Positions 23,473 to 34,728 of a stretch of DNA of 64,000 bases are shown here, in pieces. The notes under the pieces were generated by a model. That model saw nothing but the letters and a program-made list of their open reading frames with translations. It did no database searches and was not told the origin of the DNA. Numbering within the stretch: position 1 is the first letter of the stretch; every line of letters begins with the position of its first letter. The DNA comes from Aquarana catesbeiana. Taxonomy: Eukaryota; Chordata; Amphibia; Anura; Ranidae. The DNA is taken from NCBI RefSeq assembly GCF_042186555.1, contig NC_133326.1, positions 497,930,852 through 497,994,851 of the forward strand. Direction: 5' to 3'. Made by a program: the position numbers and the translations under genes.

Positions 23473-24301
23473 AGTGTGTCTAGTGGTACAGAACACAAAT
23501 TGCTTTCAAAGCATGTATATTATTATTATTATTATTATTATTCAGGATTTATATAGCGCCAACAGTTTACGCAGCGCTTTACAATATAAAAGGGAGACAA
23601 TACAGTTATAATACAATACAATAGGATTAAGAGTATATGTCTATTTTATTCAAAACATTTTTATCAGATTTTATTGCTAACTGTATAACTGCATATTAAC
23701 GTGTAGCCAAACAGCTGTAGGTGCCTTGTGCTTCTCTGCCCCATAGCAGTCACCTGGCCTTCTATTTTATAGGCATGCCCTTGACTAAGAATTCTGGAAC
23801 TCTGGACTTTACTAAGATTAAAGCCCAAGCCCAACTTGGACAAAAAATACAAGAATGTAGTGTCTGACACATTCACCCACTTATCAATCCAGCGCTGCTC
23901 ACTTTATAGGCTGAATGTGTCATTCAACCACCTTGTAACCTGAGAGCATCACAGTTACCACCCCATGCTCACAGTAGAATGCTGCATAGTAATAATGTAG
24001 CACTACTCTCTTCAGCATCTACAACTGACACATGTTTGGATTTAGAAGAGGGTGAGGAGATGTCACATGACCAAACCACAGACGCCTGGAAAAAAAGGTA
24101 CGCATACAGTTTTTTCTTTTAGTAAAGGTTTGGGGGGTGCTCCCCTGGAGGAAGGGTGTGGGTTATGAACAAGAGGGAGGAGAGCCCAGAGTCTAGAGTT
24201 GGGCTTCAGCCTTTGATGAAATTGAATGCTAAATTACAATTATTCTCATTATCAGTCAGATTTAATGACAATTATCTATGATGCTATCTGTGGGTAGTCT
24301 T
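23473..24301. repeat. (TTA)n and an adjacent SINE-like 3' fragment
   Basis: About eight ATT/TTA units at 23518-23542 are followed by AGGATTTATATAGCGCCAAC and GCAGCGCTTTACAATATAAA. This is the 3' tail of a repeat common in frogs and fish, also hinted at in the 9314 SINE (TATATAGCGCC). The remainder to 24301 shows nothing. Confidence 0.45.
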
Positions 24302-24740
24302 ATGCCCCGTACACATGATCGGACTTTCGGAGAACAAAACCGTGGATTTTTGTCCGAAGGTTGTTGGCTCAAACTTGTCTTGCATACACACGGTCACACA
24401 AATATAGGCCAACAATTCCGAACATGAGAACGTGGTGACGTACAACACGTGCGACGAGCCGATAAAAAGGAAGTTCAATAGTCATGTGATATCTCCATTA
24501 TGAATGCTAGTTTTACAAGACTGAGCGTTTCCGGATCGTACTTGATTCTGAGCATGCGTGAACTTTTGTGCACAGACTTGTGTACACACAATCGTACTTT
24601 CCAACAACAAAGTTTTGTTGGCGGAAAATTTGAGAACCTGCTATCAAACATTTGTTGGCGGAAAATCCGACAGCAAATGTCTGATGGAGCATACACACGG
24701 TCGGACTTTCCGACAACAAGCTCACATCGAACATATGTCG
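24302..24740. mobile_element. TGCCCCGTACACA MITE, truncated at right
   Basis: The left end ATGCCCCGTACACATGATCG is followed by the subterminal motif array (AACTTGTCTTGCATACACAC, CTTGTGTACACACAATCG, GGAGCATACACACGGTCGG). The right terminus is missing after GCTCACATCGAACAT at about 24738. The copy at 25057 carries the inverse order, so the two are in opposite orientations. Confidence 0.72.
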
Positions 24741-25056
24741 CATATGAAGAATTTGCAGCTTATTGGAAATCACTATACAGGCAAGAAACAATCCATCCCT
24801 CTTCAATGGTACCGGACCTGTCTGTCCAGTCCCATCCGTTGTCTTCTGGGGACATCTGCCCATCTATGACCACCTAAGCCAGATCACTCCCTTTTATGCA
24901 GGATTGTTTTGCTTTTAAATCCATTAGATGAGCTAATATTACTCTGCTCTAATGACAATTCAGGAGAATGGAGACTGGAAGTTGATCCAGTGGAGGCTGA
25001 GCTTTGCTCCAATGTTCAAATATGTGCAATCCACTAGCCAAAAAGTGAACTACTTT
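24741..25056. other. Intron 1 between two related MITEs
   Basis: No element ends or coding similarity were seen in this short stretch. Confidence 0.3.
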
Positions 25057-25390
25057 AATGCCACGTACACATTTCCAACGGGAAATGTTGGATGTGAGCT
25101 TGTTGTTGAAAAGTCCGACCGTGTGTATGCTCCATTGAACATTTGCTGTCAGAATTTCCGGCCACAAATGTTTGAGAGCAGGTTCTCAAATTTTCCACCA
25201 ACTTCACTTTGTTGTGGGAAAGTCCGATTGTATGTACACAAGTCCGTCGCACAAAAATTCACACATGCTCGGAATCAAGAAGAAGGAGCTGCACTGGCTA
25301 TTGAACTTCCTTTTTCTCGGCTCGTCCTACGTCTTGTACATCACCGCATTCTCATGTTCGGAATTTTGGGCCAACAGGATCCGAAATACG
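25057..25390. mobile_element. TAATGCC.CGTACACA MITE, truncated at right
   Basis: The left end AATGCCACGTACACATTTCC is followed by the module GATGTGAGCTTGTTGTTG and AAGTCCGACCGTGTGTATGC. After about 25380 it passes into another repeat, so the right terminus is lost. Confidence 0.7.
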
Positions 25391-25715
25391 AATTGCTATG
25401 CTTCCGAATTTTGTACGAAATTTCGTTTATGAATTTCGGATCCAAATTCCTAACGAACATTCGTAATTGTTACGAAAAGTTAACAAACCTAAAAGTTAAA
25501 ATCCCAGGAAGTCCGCACAGCACAGGGATGGTGGGAGCCCCTCATAATGATAAATTCGTTCATAACGAACATTCGTAATTGTTACGAAAAGTTAATGAAC
25601 GGAAATTCGTATTTCGGACGAAATTTCAGACACGAATTTACGAAATACAAATTAATTCTAATACGAAACGGAACGAAACGAAACAAATTTATTGACGACG
25701 CACATCTCTAGTGTA
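25391..25715. repeat. ATTCGTAA/TTACGAA-rich repeat with 37-bp direct duplication
   Basis: The words ACGAACATTCGTAATTGTTA and CGAAAAGTTAA occur twice, at 25453-25484 and 25564-25595. Many ACGAAAT/ATTTCGT words give it local dyad symmetry. It ends near a run of CGAAACGAA. It is a non-coding dispersed repeat of unknown class. Confidence 0.55.
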
Positions 25716-26173
25716 GGCAGCATAAGAGTTCATTCTCCCTCTCCGGATTCTCACCTCTGTGATATTACTTCCCTGTAAATGAATGCAGAAGTATAGCACT
25801 GTGCTTTGAAAGGTGAGGAGGATTTTACATCATAATTCCCCACTCCCTCTGGCAGTAAATGAAATCCATGAAATGCTTTCTGTGAACTGAGCCAATAAGT
25901 GAAGGGATACAGGGTTCCAAATGACCTCTTTGCCAGTCCCAAGCAATTAGATCAGTTCTCCATGGTGAACCACTTTGCAATCCTTTAACAAGATTTGAGC
26001 AAATTACCTGCCTTTTCATGAAGTTCTAAACTACATTCACTTCTAGTACAATGCATTGATTTTATTACCGTTCACTAAGAGGCTTAGAAGTTATAATGTA
26101 TGTTTACTGCTGCTCATGCTTGAGGCAGCCATACAGCCTGAACCAGTTACATTGATAAAGCAACCAACAACTC
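25716..26173. other. Intron 1, nothing recognised
   Basis: No termini or coding similarity seen. Confidence 0.3.
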
Positions 26174-27015
26174 TTAACCTCCCTGGCGGTATGATTATTT
26201 CATATTTTTGATGCTGAAAGCGGTACAATTATTTTGCATGGAAATTTGGCGTTTTATATTGTAGGCCACTTAAATGTGTCCAAACAAGAGTCTAGTAGAC
26301 ATCTCGGGTATGATAAAGTTTGAAACACGAAATCATAAATTATAATATAATAAATAACTATAAATAATTATACCAAATAATAATATAATAATAATAAAAA
26401 TTATTCAATAATGTAATCAAGTCAAAAACACTGAAATTTGCTCAGTTTCAGAATTGTCGCTGTCATTACTTTTCAGTGTTTGATGACGGATCTCCCCACA
26501 AATCACTATCGCTCAATTCTGTGAGTGATTCTAATTTATTATCGCTGTTTTCTAGCTGGTCTAAAACCACTTTAGATGCAAAGGGACGGTTTTGGTTGCT
26601 ATGGATAATCTCCAGTTTCCAGGCAGAAAGAACAGTATATATAATATAAAACTGCATGCAGGGCACTGGACAAACCACTAGGGACAAAAGGGAGGTGAAA
26701 TAATTTCATACAGTAATGTAATCTGTAAGATTACAGTATACTGTATGTATTGTGTGTGTTTCACTTTTTGAATTTGACGGCGTTCTCCGTTCCCGTGTGT
26801 CGCAGCACTCGCAGGAAATGGAGCTCGGCTCCGTGATTAATCGAGCAGAGGACGAGCCGTTCACACTGCGGGGAGACATCGCAGGATCCAGGGGACAAGG
26901 TAAGTAAGCTCTTCCTGGATCCTGCGATGCGATCCCGAGTCTGGCTCAGGGTCACCACTTTTGGTTCTGAAATTCCACCCCAAGCCACACTCGGGAATAC
27001 CACCAGGGAGGTTAA
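26174..27015. mobile_element. TTAACCTCCCTGGCGG non-autonomous DNA transposon
   Basis: Left TTAACCTCCCTGGCGGTATG and right CACCAGGGAGGTTAA are inverted over 842 bp. Subterminal GAAATTCCACCCCAAGCCAC and ACTCGGGAATACC are present near the right end. Open frames show no transposase motif. The TTAA ends could reflect a TTAA-specific (piggyBac-like) target, which is untested. Confidence 0.8.
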
Positions 27016-27775
27016 GGGAGTGTGCAGTGGTGTAACCATAACCTTAGCAGATAAAACACAAGAATTTTCAGCAGAACAGTTAAGAATAGAGGAAATAGAA
27101 ATAAGGGTAGTGGGACAGGAAGGCATCAACGGCAATAAAAACATGGTCAGAAGTTCTGACCCTTCCTTTCTCTATTAGAAATGTGTTTTTGATTTTTTCT
27201 GTATCTTTGTTGGAGAGATTTCCCATCACCTCCTGCATCGCCTTCCTCTCACAGGAAGTGAGAGGAAATTTCCCCAAAAAGGAAACATATGATAGTAAAA
27301 ACCCAACAGATAATGTCAATAAAACCCCCACTATGCAGTTGCCGATAAGAGGGAGCAAAATATGAAAGAGTAAGCAATGTTAGTGTTAATTCAATGTTAA
27401 TAATAAAAACTTCAAAGTGTAAGTTTCCATTCGGGTAGATTTTTCAAAAAATACCCCTATGCAGTTGTATCCAATGAATAGTACATATGAGAGCTCCTCC
27501 TGTTCAGGTAAAGGTCGTTCCATTACAGATGCAGATGTTGTGGTCCCAAACCCCCTGTTCCTCTTCATCCTGCCATTTGCAGGACAAGTTGAATATCACA
27601 ATAATGTGCCCCCTAGTGGCCTCTCAGGGCTGTTCAGACTGCATCGGTAATAGGTGGACCTTCATCATTACAACAGGAGGAGCTCTGGTATGTACTATTA
27701 TTGAATACAGGACTGCATAGCGGGATTTTTTGTAAAATCTTCCTGAATGTAAACTTACGCTTTGAAACCTAACAC
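27016..27775. other. Intron 1, nothing recognised with confidence
   Basis: A pair of partly inverted words (TCACTTCCTGTG-type at 27250, GGAAATTTCCCC at 27268) hints at an old element, but no ends were found. Confidence 0.3.
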
Positions 27776-28215
27776 TAATGCCCTGTACACACAGTCGGAT
27801 TTTCCAACGGAAAATGTGTGATAGGACCTTGTTGTCGGAAATTCCGACCGTGTGTGGGCTCCATCACACATTTTACATCGGATTTTCCGACACACAAAGT
27901 TTGAGAGCAGGATATAAAATTTTCCGACAACAAAATCCGTTGTCGGAAATTCCGATCGTCTGTACACAAATCCGACGCACAAAGTGCCACGCATGCTCAG
28001 AATAAATTAAGAGACGAAAGCTATAGGCTACTGCCCCGTTTATAGTCCCGACGGACGTGTTTTACATCACCACGTTCAGAACGATCGGATTTTCCGACAA
28101 CTTTGTATGACCGTGTGTATGCAAGACAAGTTTGAGCCAACATCCGTCGGAAAAAATCCATGGATTTTGTTGTCGGAATGTCCAAACAAAGTCCGACCGT
28201 GTGTATGGGGCATTA
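27776..28215. mobile_element. TAATGCCC.GTACACAC MITE, complete copy
   Basis: Left TAATGCCCTGTACACACAGT and right ACCGTGTGTATGGGGCATTA are inverted over 440 bp. CGTGTGT-type subterminal motifs recur inside in both orientations together with TTGTCGGAAATTCCGA palindromes. It is collinear and very similar to the copy at 29573-30010, with differences mostly at CpG positions. Confidence 0.88.
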
Positions 28216-28726
28216 GACAGTAAACTTTAAGATAGCCTCAGTAATATCTCAGCTTTGTCCTTACTGGAATTACACTGTATGATTACTTAAAAATCAAAAC
28301 CTTTTGTTAAACTTCTCTAATTTAATATCTATGGGTACTTTTGGATTACTATCTACAAACTATGTCTGAGAAAAGGGAAAACTGGAAAAACAAGAGAAAT
28401 TGACTTGACTTGAATCACACCCTTTCCTTGTCTAAGCTGTAAATGTTAACAATGCGATCTCACAATTTTATAGGTTTCTATTTATGATGTATAATATTTG
28501 TATGTGTTATCTGTCAACATATAGAGAAATACTCAAAAAATAAATCACAACTATTGTTCATGCTCATAAAAGTCATTCATAGCATTTGTAGATACATAAT
28601 ATAATGGAGACACTGTAAATTAATTAGGAGCAGTAAAAAGAATTACACTCATACCTAGGTTATTGAAAGTTTACGTAAACCCTAACAACGAGCTTCTCTT
28701 ATTTGCTCTCCCTTGGTCTGTTTTTT
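28216..28726. other. Intron 1, nothing recognised
   Basis: AT-rich sequence with no termini. Confidence 0.3.
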
Positions 28727-28745
28727 ATATATATATATATATATA

Positions 28746-28840
<95 letters not shown>

Positions 28841-28842
28841 TA
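28727..28842. repeat. (TA)n microsatellite, left of Tc1 element
   Basis: About 115 bp of nearly pure TA, interrupted twice by ATGTACAT (near 28747 and 28795). The matching right-hand TA tract is at about 30077-30166, so the Tc1 element lies within it. Confidence 0.95.
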
Positions 28843-28920
28843 TATTGTCCAAAGTATTGGGACACCTGCCTTTACACGCACATTAACTTTTTAAGGCATC
28901 TCCGTCTTAGTCCGTAGGGA

Positions 28921-29160
28921 TCAATACTGAGTTGGCCCACTCTTTGCAGCTATAACAGCTTCAACTCTTCTGGGAAGGCCGTCCACAAGGTTTAGGAGTG
29001 TGTCTATGGGAATGTTAGACCGTACTTCCAGAAGCACATTTGTGGGGTCAGGTACTGATGTTGGACGAGAAGGCCTGGCTCGCAGCCTCTGCTCCAATTC
29101 ATCCCAAAGGTGTTCTATTGGGTTGAAGTTAGGACTGTGCAGGCCAGTCAAGTTCCTCCA
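28921..29160 (-). pseudogene. Tc1 transposase C-terminal fragment (minus copy)
   Basis: An open frame on the minus strand reads SPNFNPIEHLWDELEQRLRA and ends IAAKSGPTQY before a stop at 28921-28923. The NPIEHLWDELE block holds the last acidic residue of the DDE triad. The N-terminal DNA-binding domain and the first two catalytic Asp are absent. Upstream of about 29160 it joins an oppositely oriented copy. Confidence 0.85.
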
Positions 29161-29560
29161 TCCTAAACTTGCTCATCCATGTCTTTATGGTCCAAATCAT
29201 TTGGTGGTGGGGGGATTATGGTGTGGGGTTGTTTTTCAGGGGTTGGGCTGAGTCCCTTAGTTCCAGTGAAGGGAACTCTTAAGGCTTCAGCATACCAAGA
29301 CATTTTGGATAATTTCATGCTCCCAACTTGGCTGGCCTGTAAAAAGTCCTGACCTCAACCCGATAGAACACCTTGGGGATGAATTAGAGCAGAGACTGCG
29401 AGCCAGGCCTTCTCCTCCAACATCAGTGCCTGACCTCACAAATGCGCTTCTGGAAGTACGGTCAAACATTCCCATAGACACACTCCTAAACCTTGAGGAT
29501 AGCCTTCCCGGAAGAGTTGAAGCTGTTATAGCTGTAAAGGGTGGGCCAACTCAATATTGA
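29161..29560 (+). pseudogene. Tc1 transposase fragment (plus copy, internally deleted)
   Basis: Plus-strand sequence encodes SFGGGGIMVWGCFSG, then PLVPVKGTLKASAYQDILDN, then after a frame change SPDLNPIEHLGDELEQRL through GGPTQY and a TGA at 29558-29560. Roughly 35 residues that normally lie between LPT and SPDLNP are missing. The Trp of HLWDELE is replaced by Gly. It mirrors the minus copy at 28921-29160. Confidence 0.83.
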
Positions 29561-29567
29561 ACCCTAC

Positions 29568-30015
29568 AGACTTATGCCCCGTACACACGGTCGGATTTTC
29601 CGATGGAAAATGTCCGATCGGAGCGTGTTGTCGGAAATTCCGACCGTGTGTGGGCTCCATCGGACATTTTCCATCGGATTTTCCGACACACAAAGTTGGA
29701 GAGCAGGAGATAAAATTTTCCGACAACAAAATCCGTTGTCGGAAATTCCGATCGTGTGTACACAAATCCGACGGACAAAGTGCCACGCATGCTCAGAATA
29801 AATAAAGAGATGAAAGCTATTGGCCACTGCCCCGTTTATAGTCCCGACGTACGTGTTTTACGTCACCGCGTTCAGAACGATCGGATTTTCCGACAACTTT
29901 GTGTGACCGTGTGTATGCAAGACAAGTTTGAGCCAACATCCGTCGGAAAAAATCCTAGGATTTTGTTGTCGGAATGTCCGAACAAAGTCCGACCGTGTGT
30001 ACGGGGCATAAGACT
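29568..30015. mobile_element. TATGCCCCGTACACAC MITE nested in Tc1 element (5-bp duplication AGACT)
   Basis: The element is 29573-30010 (438 bp), with ends TATGCCCCGTACACACGGTC and the exact inverse. AGACT is repeated at 29568-29572 and 30011-30015. Joining the flanks restores a continuous Tc1 tail sequence. CGTGTGT motifs occur five times (both ends plus near 29642, 29751 and 29907). Non-coding. Confidence 0.9.
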
Positions 30016-30075
30016 GGAATGCCATTAAAGTTCATGTGCGTGTAAAGGCAGTTGTCCCAATACTTTTGACTATAT

Positions 30076-30093
30076 ATTTAATATATATATATA

Positions 30094-30166
<73 letters not shown>
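30076..30166. repeat. (TA)n microsatellite, right of Tc1 element
   Basis: About 90 bp of TA dinucleotides with TTTAATATA interruptions near its start. It is the counterpart of 28727-28842. Confidence 0.95.
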
Positions 30167-30169
<3 letters not shown>

Positions 30170-30660
30170 AGTTGATCTTCCCAGAAATCATATTGGCTGA
30201 TAATTTCTGGTGCTCCCTGCCAGTGCTGTCAGTTATATTGTTCTGACTAAAGGACTCTGTCCTTCTGTGTTATGGATAAGATGACCAGGGAAGCGCTCAG
30301 TAGTTATGTGCTGTTTCTGTTCTCTTGAGACAGTAGGGTATGAGTGGACATTATCAGCTTGGGGCTGGAAGTGTATTACTGGCATAATCACCAGGTGAAA
30401 CAAAAGGATCAAAATGCTTGAAAAAAAAGTCATGTTAGTTACCAAAACTAAATATTTCTAACTAAGTTGGACTTACATTTTATATGCAGTAAAGCATGTG
30501 CACAGGAAAGAAAGGGTTTGGGGTCTGAAATGCTTCTGCTGTCTCTTGGGGTTATGTGTGTAGTCTATTATTCACTTGTATTCAATCCCTATTAGAGATG
30601 TCACCCCATTGCCAGACTGCTGGGCACCTGCCTGAGGACATGGCTTATAACTAACACTCC
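30167..30660. other. Intron 1, nothing recognised
   Basis: No termini or coding similarity seen. Confidence 0.3.
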
Positions 30661-31427
30661 GGGGTTGATTTACCAAAACTGGAGCGTACAAAATCTGGTG
30701 CAGCTCTGCAAAGAAGCCAATCAGCTTCCAGGTTTTACTGTCAAAGCTGAAAGGGTAACTCCACTTTCGCGGGGGGGGGGGGAAAATAGCAAATAAAGTA
30801 AAAAATAATATAGCGTATACAATTGCAACACAATCATATTGTTATTGAATGTTATTAAAAATGACCTTTCCTTTTCAATCTGCAGCTCGGTAATTATCTG
30901 AAAATGCTATGCAATATGACTACCTGGAGTTATTCTGTACACAGAATGTGTACTGAACACACCCCAAGAAACATAATTTCCTGCTTGTGTGATTGGCTCA
31001 CTGATTTTCCTAGAAGTCTGCCTAAGATACAAGTCAGATTTCAGGCATCCCCTGCAGCAAAAATGTAATTTTTGGTGAGATACTTCCAATAGTAACACAA
31101 CTAAAGGGATGCAGACCCAGCAGCCTTCCCAGCCTTAGTGCTCTGCAGGTGCCAAAGCTGATTGATAATTATGAAACCACTCCCATTAGATTCATTTTCC
31201 CACAGGGGCACAGAGGAACACAGAGGGATTTCTTCAGAATAACAAAAGGTAGGAATCTGCAACAAAGGTTGTTATAATCCTTGCAATGTACATAGATCAC
31301 CCAGAGGGGAATGTTTTTTTCTCAACAAAAGTGGAGTTACACTCTAATTGAACAAGCTGAACTTAGAAGCTGATTGGATACCATGCATAGCTGCACCAGA
31401 TTCTGAGTGCTCCAGTTTTAGTAAGTC
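30661..31427. mobile_element. GGGGTTGATTTAC MITE (short subtype) split by another element
   Basis: Left half 30661-30748 begins GGGGTTGATTTACCAAAACT. Right half 31346-31427 begins AATTGAACAAGCTGAAC and ends CTCCAGTTTTAGTAAGTC. Together they make one short-subtype copy like that at 15364, split at its centre by 30749-31345. Confidence 0.78.
30749..31345. mobile_element. GTAACTCCACTTT MITE nested in the previous element
   Basis: Left GGGTAACTCCACTTT and right AAAGTGGAGTTACACTCT are inverted over about 597 bp. A G-run of about 13 lies at 30770-30782. Termini resemble the TTAAAGTGGAACTTTA element at 40838-41644. Confidence 0.75.
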
Positions 31428-34238
31428 TTGAAGGTTGTCAAGACTGTCAGTTAAGCCTTTACATCCTTTCACATCATCCTTGCTATATGACATCATTCCT
31501 TTTTTTGTGTATTTGTTATCAGCAGCAACTGTGGCAGGAGACAGGATGGTCTAACGGTCAACCTCACACTCAACCGGGCACATCTTCTATGACGTGGGGG
31601 AGAATACAAGTAAATAGCCAAAAATCAATTCATTTCAAAGAGATTGGGATACACAATTTAGGAATGCAGATTCAGAATATTACAGATGCTTATGATGCAT
31701 AGTGCATTTTAATACACAGTTCTACATTGGACCAAAAGAAAGGATAGTTGTATAGAAAAGAATAACATTAGGTGCAAAAAACACCCTAAATCATGTGCTG
31801 AGTTTGACCACTGTCATTGGCTGTCAGAAGTCTTCCACTGATCTGTGTGATAAATGAATGTTTTTGGAAGATAGTTACATTGCCAGTCTGTACATTAGCG
31901 GAAACAAACTGCAGAAAGTAATTTTTTTGTCTGTTGATGTTCAGACCCATGCTGACGTACGTACTACAGGAACCTGCAATCAGCCCATAAATGTACAGTA
32001 GGTCAGCTGACAAGCCATAATGGCCAACATAGACCATGAAGAATTGTTTGATGTGAAAAGTATGGATCTCCACTTCAGCAGTCTTCTGGAGAACTGTGCT
32101 GAGAAGAATATGGAATCTGCCATTGCTGAACACCTTCTGAAAGTACTAGTTTCCTGGTTGTTCTCATGATTGAGGGCTTTTTTTACACCAGGTTCAGTGC
32201 AGGAACGTGTACCTGCCTGGAAAAATTGTACCTGCCCTATTTTTGCACTCTTCAGGCACATAGGACAGCCTATTGAAACGAATGGACTGCCCTAAATGCA
32301 CCGCATGGGAAAACACAAAAAGTGCATGCTTGGACACACCTTATGGTGTGAACGAGTCCTGACTGGTAGGCTTCATTAGTTTGCTTGAGTTCCTTTAGTT
32401 GGAGCTAACAGAGGGCTGAGAACTTTCTCTGTGCATCCACTTGGTAGCACTGTCAGGGGGCAAGGAAGGGGCATAAGTCACACGCTCCTTCATAGCCAAA
32501 TTATTTTTCAATAACAGAAGCGAAATTGAACATTGAGGAAATGGGGAGAAGGTAAATATGTGTTCTTGGGGTAGGGGGGCATAAAAGAGAACCTGTTGCT
32601 TTGCCATGAATAAGAACAGCACAGTTCCTTTAAGGTTTGTCGGGACTATTATTGTTAATGTTCTTTCACAGATTAATTAGCTGCAAGGTTAAAATGCCAC
32701 TGATTATGACTTCACTCAACAGCTCCTGTAGAAATCAATAATAGGCTGGTCATGAAAGCCGCTGGTTAGCCAGCTGTCTACAGCTGGGATAGGAAATTAA
32801 TACCTCTGCTTATCTTATGGATAGTTATAAATCATTATACATTAGAGGACTGCAAATGAAGTGGCTCATTAATGCTGATAAATAAACAGATGGCTTACGT
32901 GGATACTGATGTGAAAATAACTCAAAGGTGCCGTCCCTTTCTCTTATAATAAACACACAAAAAGCTTAGACCACATCTTTCTAAAATATTGATTATTTAA
33001 ATATTACCATTTTTCTAAGCCAGATTTCCTTCTTCTGAACTCAGAACATGACAGCACCATTACAGATCAGAGGGTGTTCAGATTGGAGGACATTCAGGAT
33101 CAGTTTAAAAGGATAGTGTGTTTTAAAACGTTTCAATACCCTATAACAAAATGTATATATTCCAGCTTTCCAGATGAGTTACATGCATTGTGGTGCACAG
33201 CAACACAGGTACATTGGAGTGCTCTTCAAAATGAATGGCACCAGAGGGTACCAACGCATGTGAGTGCCTTATGGTGGCACATTAGTGTAAATGGACTCTA
33301 AATGCCAAAGCTTCACCAGCTTGCTCAAACGAAGAAAGAAAATTATTAGTATGCTATATTTCATATTTGTTTCAGCATTAATGCCTAAGTTAATATTTAA
33401 AAAAAACAAACATTTTAGGGCCAACTACAAGGGTCCATGCACACTAGCTTAAAAACATTGCTTCTACAGGAGTTTTGTATTTTGACTGTAGAGGCAGCTC
33501 AATGTTATCCTATGTGTCCATGGACTTTGGGATGAGGCATATTTTAAGCTCAGCGTTTAGAGGCAGGAAAAAAAAACACTTCTAGTTTGTGTTTTTGCGA
33601 TGGCAGCTTTCTGGCAGAAAAAAAGCTAAACACTCCTAAACGTGCCTAAACATGTGTACAAAAAAGCTCTACATAAGTGAATTTTTTCTTCCAAGGGAAC
33701 TAGTGTTTTTTTAAGGCCCATGGAGCCTAATAAATAAATTATGTTAAAAAAAAAAACAGTATACATTCCTTTTTAAAAAGCTTGCCAAAATCACTTGGAT
33801 ATCTCTTGCCTGAGTTGAGCCTTCATGAAGACTTTACAGCGTAACACTGGGCTGACATTTCTGCTCTGACAGGAAGAGAAGACAAGTGATTAACAGCACC
33901 CACACCTATTCCTGAATAGTAAAGCCAACTATTATAACAAACTAAGATTGGAAATTATGATCCTTATAAACACCTATTTTTCACGTGTCTTCAAGCTCAC
34001 ATTACAATTGTTCACTACCCGCTAGTGCAAATTTTATTGCATAATTATGCCACAGGTGTCCATGTTGTGCTACACACTACATGTGTAACCTCAGGCTTGA
34101 TTCACTCACATCACAAGTAATATGTAGAAGCATTTTGAAAAAAAAATGCTGAAAGGATGCTTTTTCACCTTAGTCTAAAGCATGTTTTATGTTGTGTTTT
34201 TTTTTTTACATATATTAAAATCAATTTACTTGCATCAG
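31428..34238. other. Intron 1; mostly unrecognised, possible MITE fragments
   Basis: 32170-32360 and 33420-33720 contain words such as CCATGCACACTAGC and ATGGTGTGAACGAG that resemble the TTCACACT-type MITE ends elsewhere in the window, but complete elements could not be delimited. The rest shows no coding similarity. Confidence 0.3.
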
Positions 34239-34728
34239 TTTAAAGCAGAACTTCAGTCATTTTTTCAACTTTCCATCTATTAAATCTTCTGCCCTTGTTG
34301 TTTTAACTTTGGATAGTAAAACATTTTTTTCTGCCAGTAAATACCTTATACAGCCCACTTCCTGTTTCTTGTCTGGTAAAAAGCCTAGGCTTATGACATC
34401 ATGCACGGCTCTTTCTCTCTTACTCTTGTGAGAGTTTGCCAGGAAGGAAGGGGGGTGAGTCATAAGAAGGCCAATGAGAGCTGCAGGGCTGCAGAGCTGG
34501 AGGTGTGCCTCTGTGTATATCCAGGAAGTGAATAGGCAGCAGCTTCAGCTGCCAACAGTTAAAATGGTTGCAGCCAGACTCAGTGGAGGGAGATTTCTGT
34601 AGCATATTTGGGAAGTACAGAACCACAGTATATATAAAATAATATGCAAAGTGGTTGGAAGGAAGCTTCAGAATGGCAAAGATGTTTTTATTAAAAATGG
34701 TGTGAGTAGACTACAGTTCCTCTTTAAA
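34239..34728. mobile_element. TTTAAAGCAGAACTTCAGTC MITE
   Basis: Left TTTAAAGCAGAACTTCAGTC and right GACTACAGTTCCTCTTTAAA are inverted, with about 490 bp of non-coding sequence between. Confidence 0.72.

Larger units (their letters stand above)
28841..30075. mobile_element. Tc1/mariner remnant, rearranged, interrupted by a MITE
   Basis: Inverted ends about 41 bp long share AAAGTATTGGGACA and CTGCCTTTACACGCAC (left 28841-28881, right 30035-30075, inverted). Between them are two copies of the transposase C terminus in opposite orientations and a 438-bp MITE. TA on both sides fits the TA target of this superfamily. It is dead, with internal deletion and frame loss. Confidence 0.85.

Noticed and set aside
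24500..25578. Open frames of 100-208 codons at 24.5-25.6 kb
   Set aside because: They run through MITE termini and the ATTCGTAA repeat on both strands, with no recognisable domain.
28663..28917. Ile-Tyr repeat protein
   Set aside because: It is a translation of the TA microsatellite.
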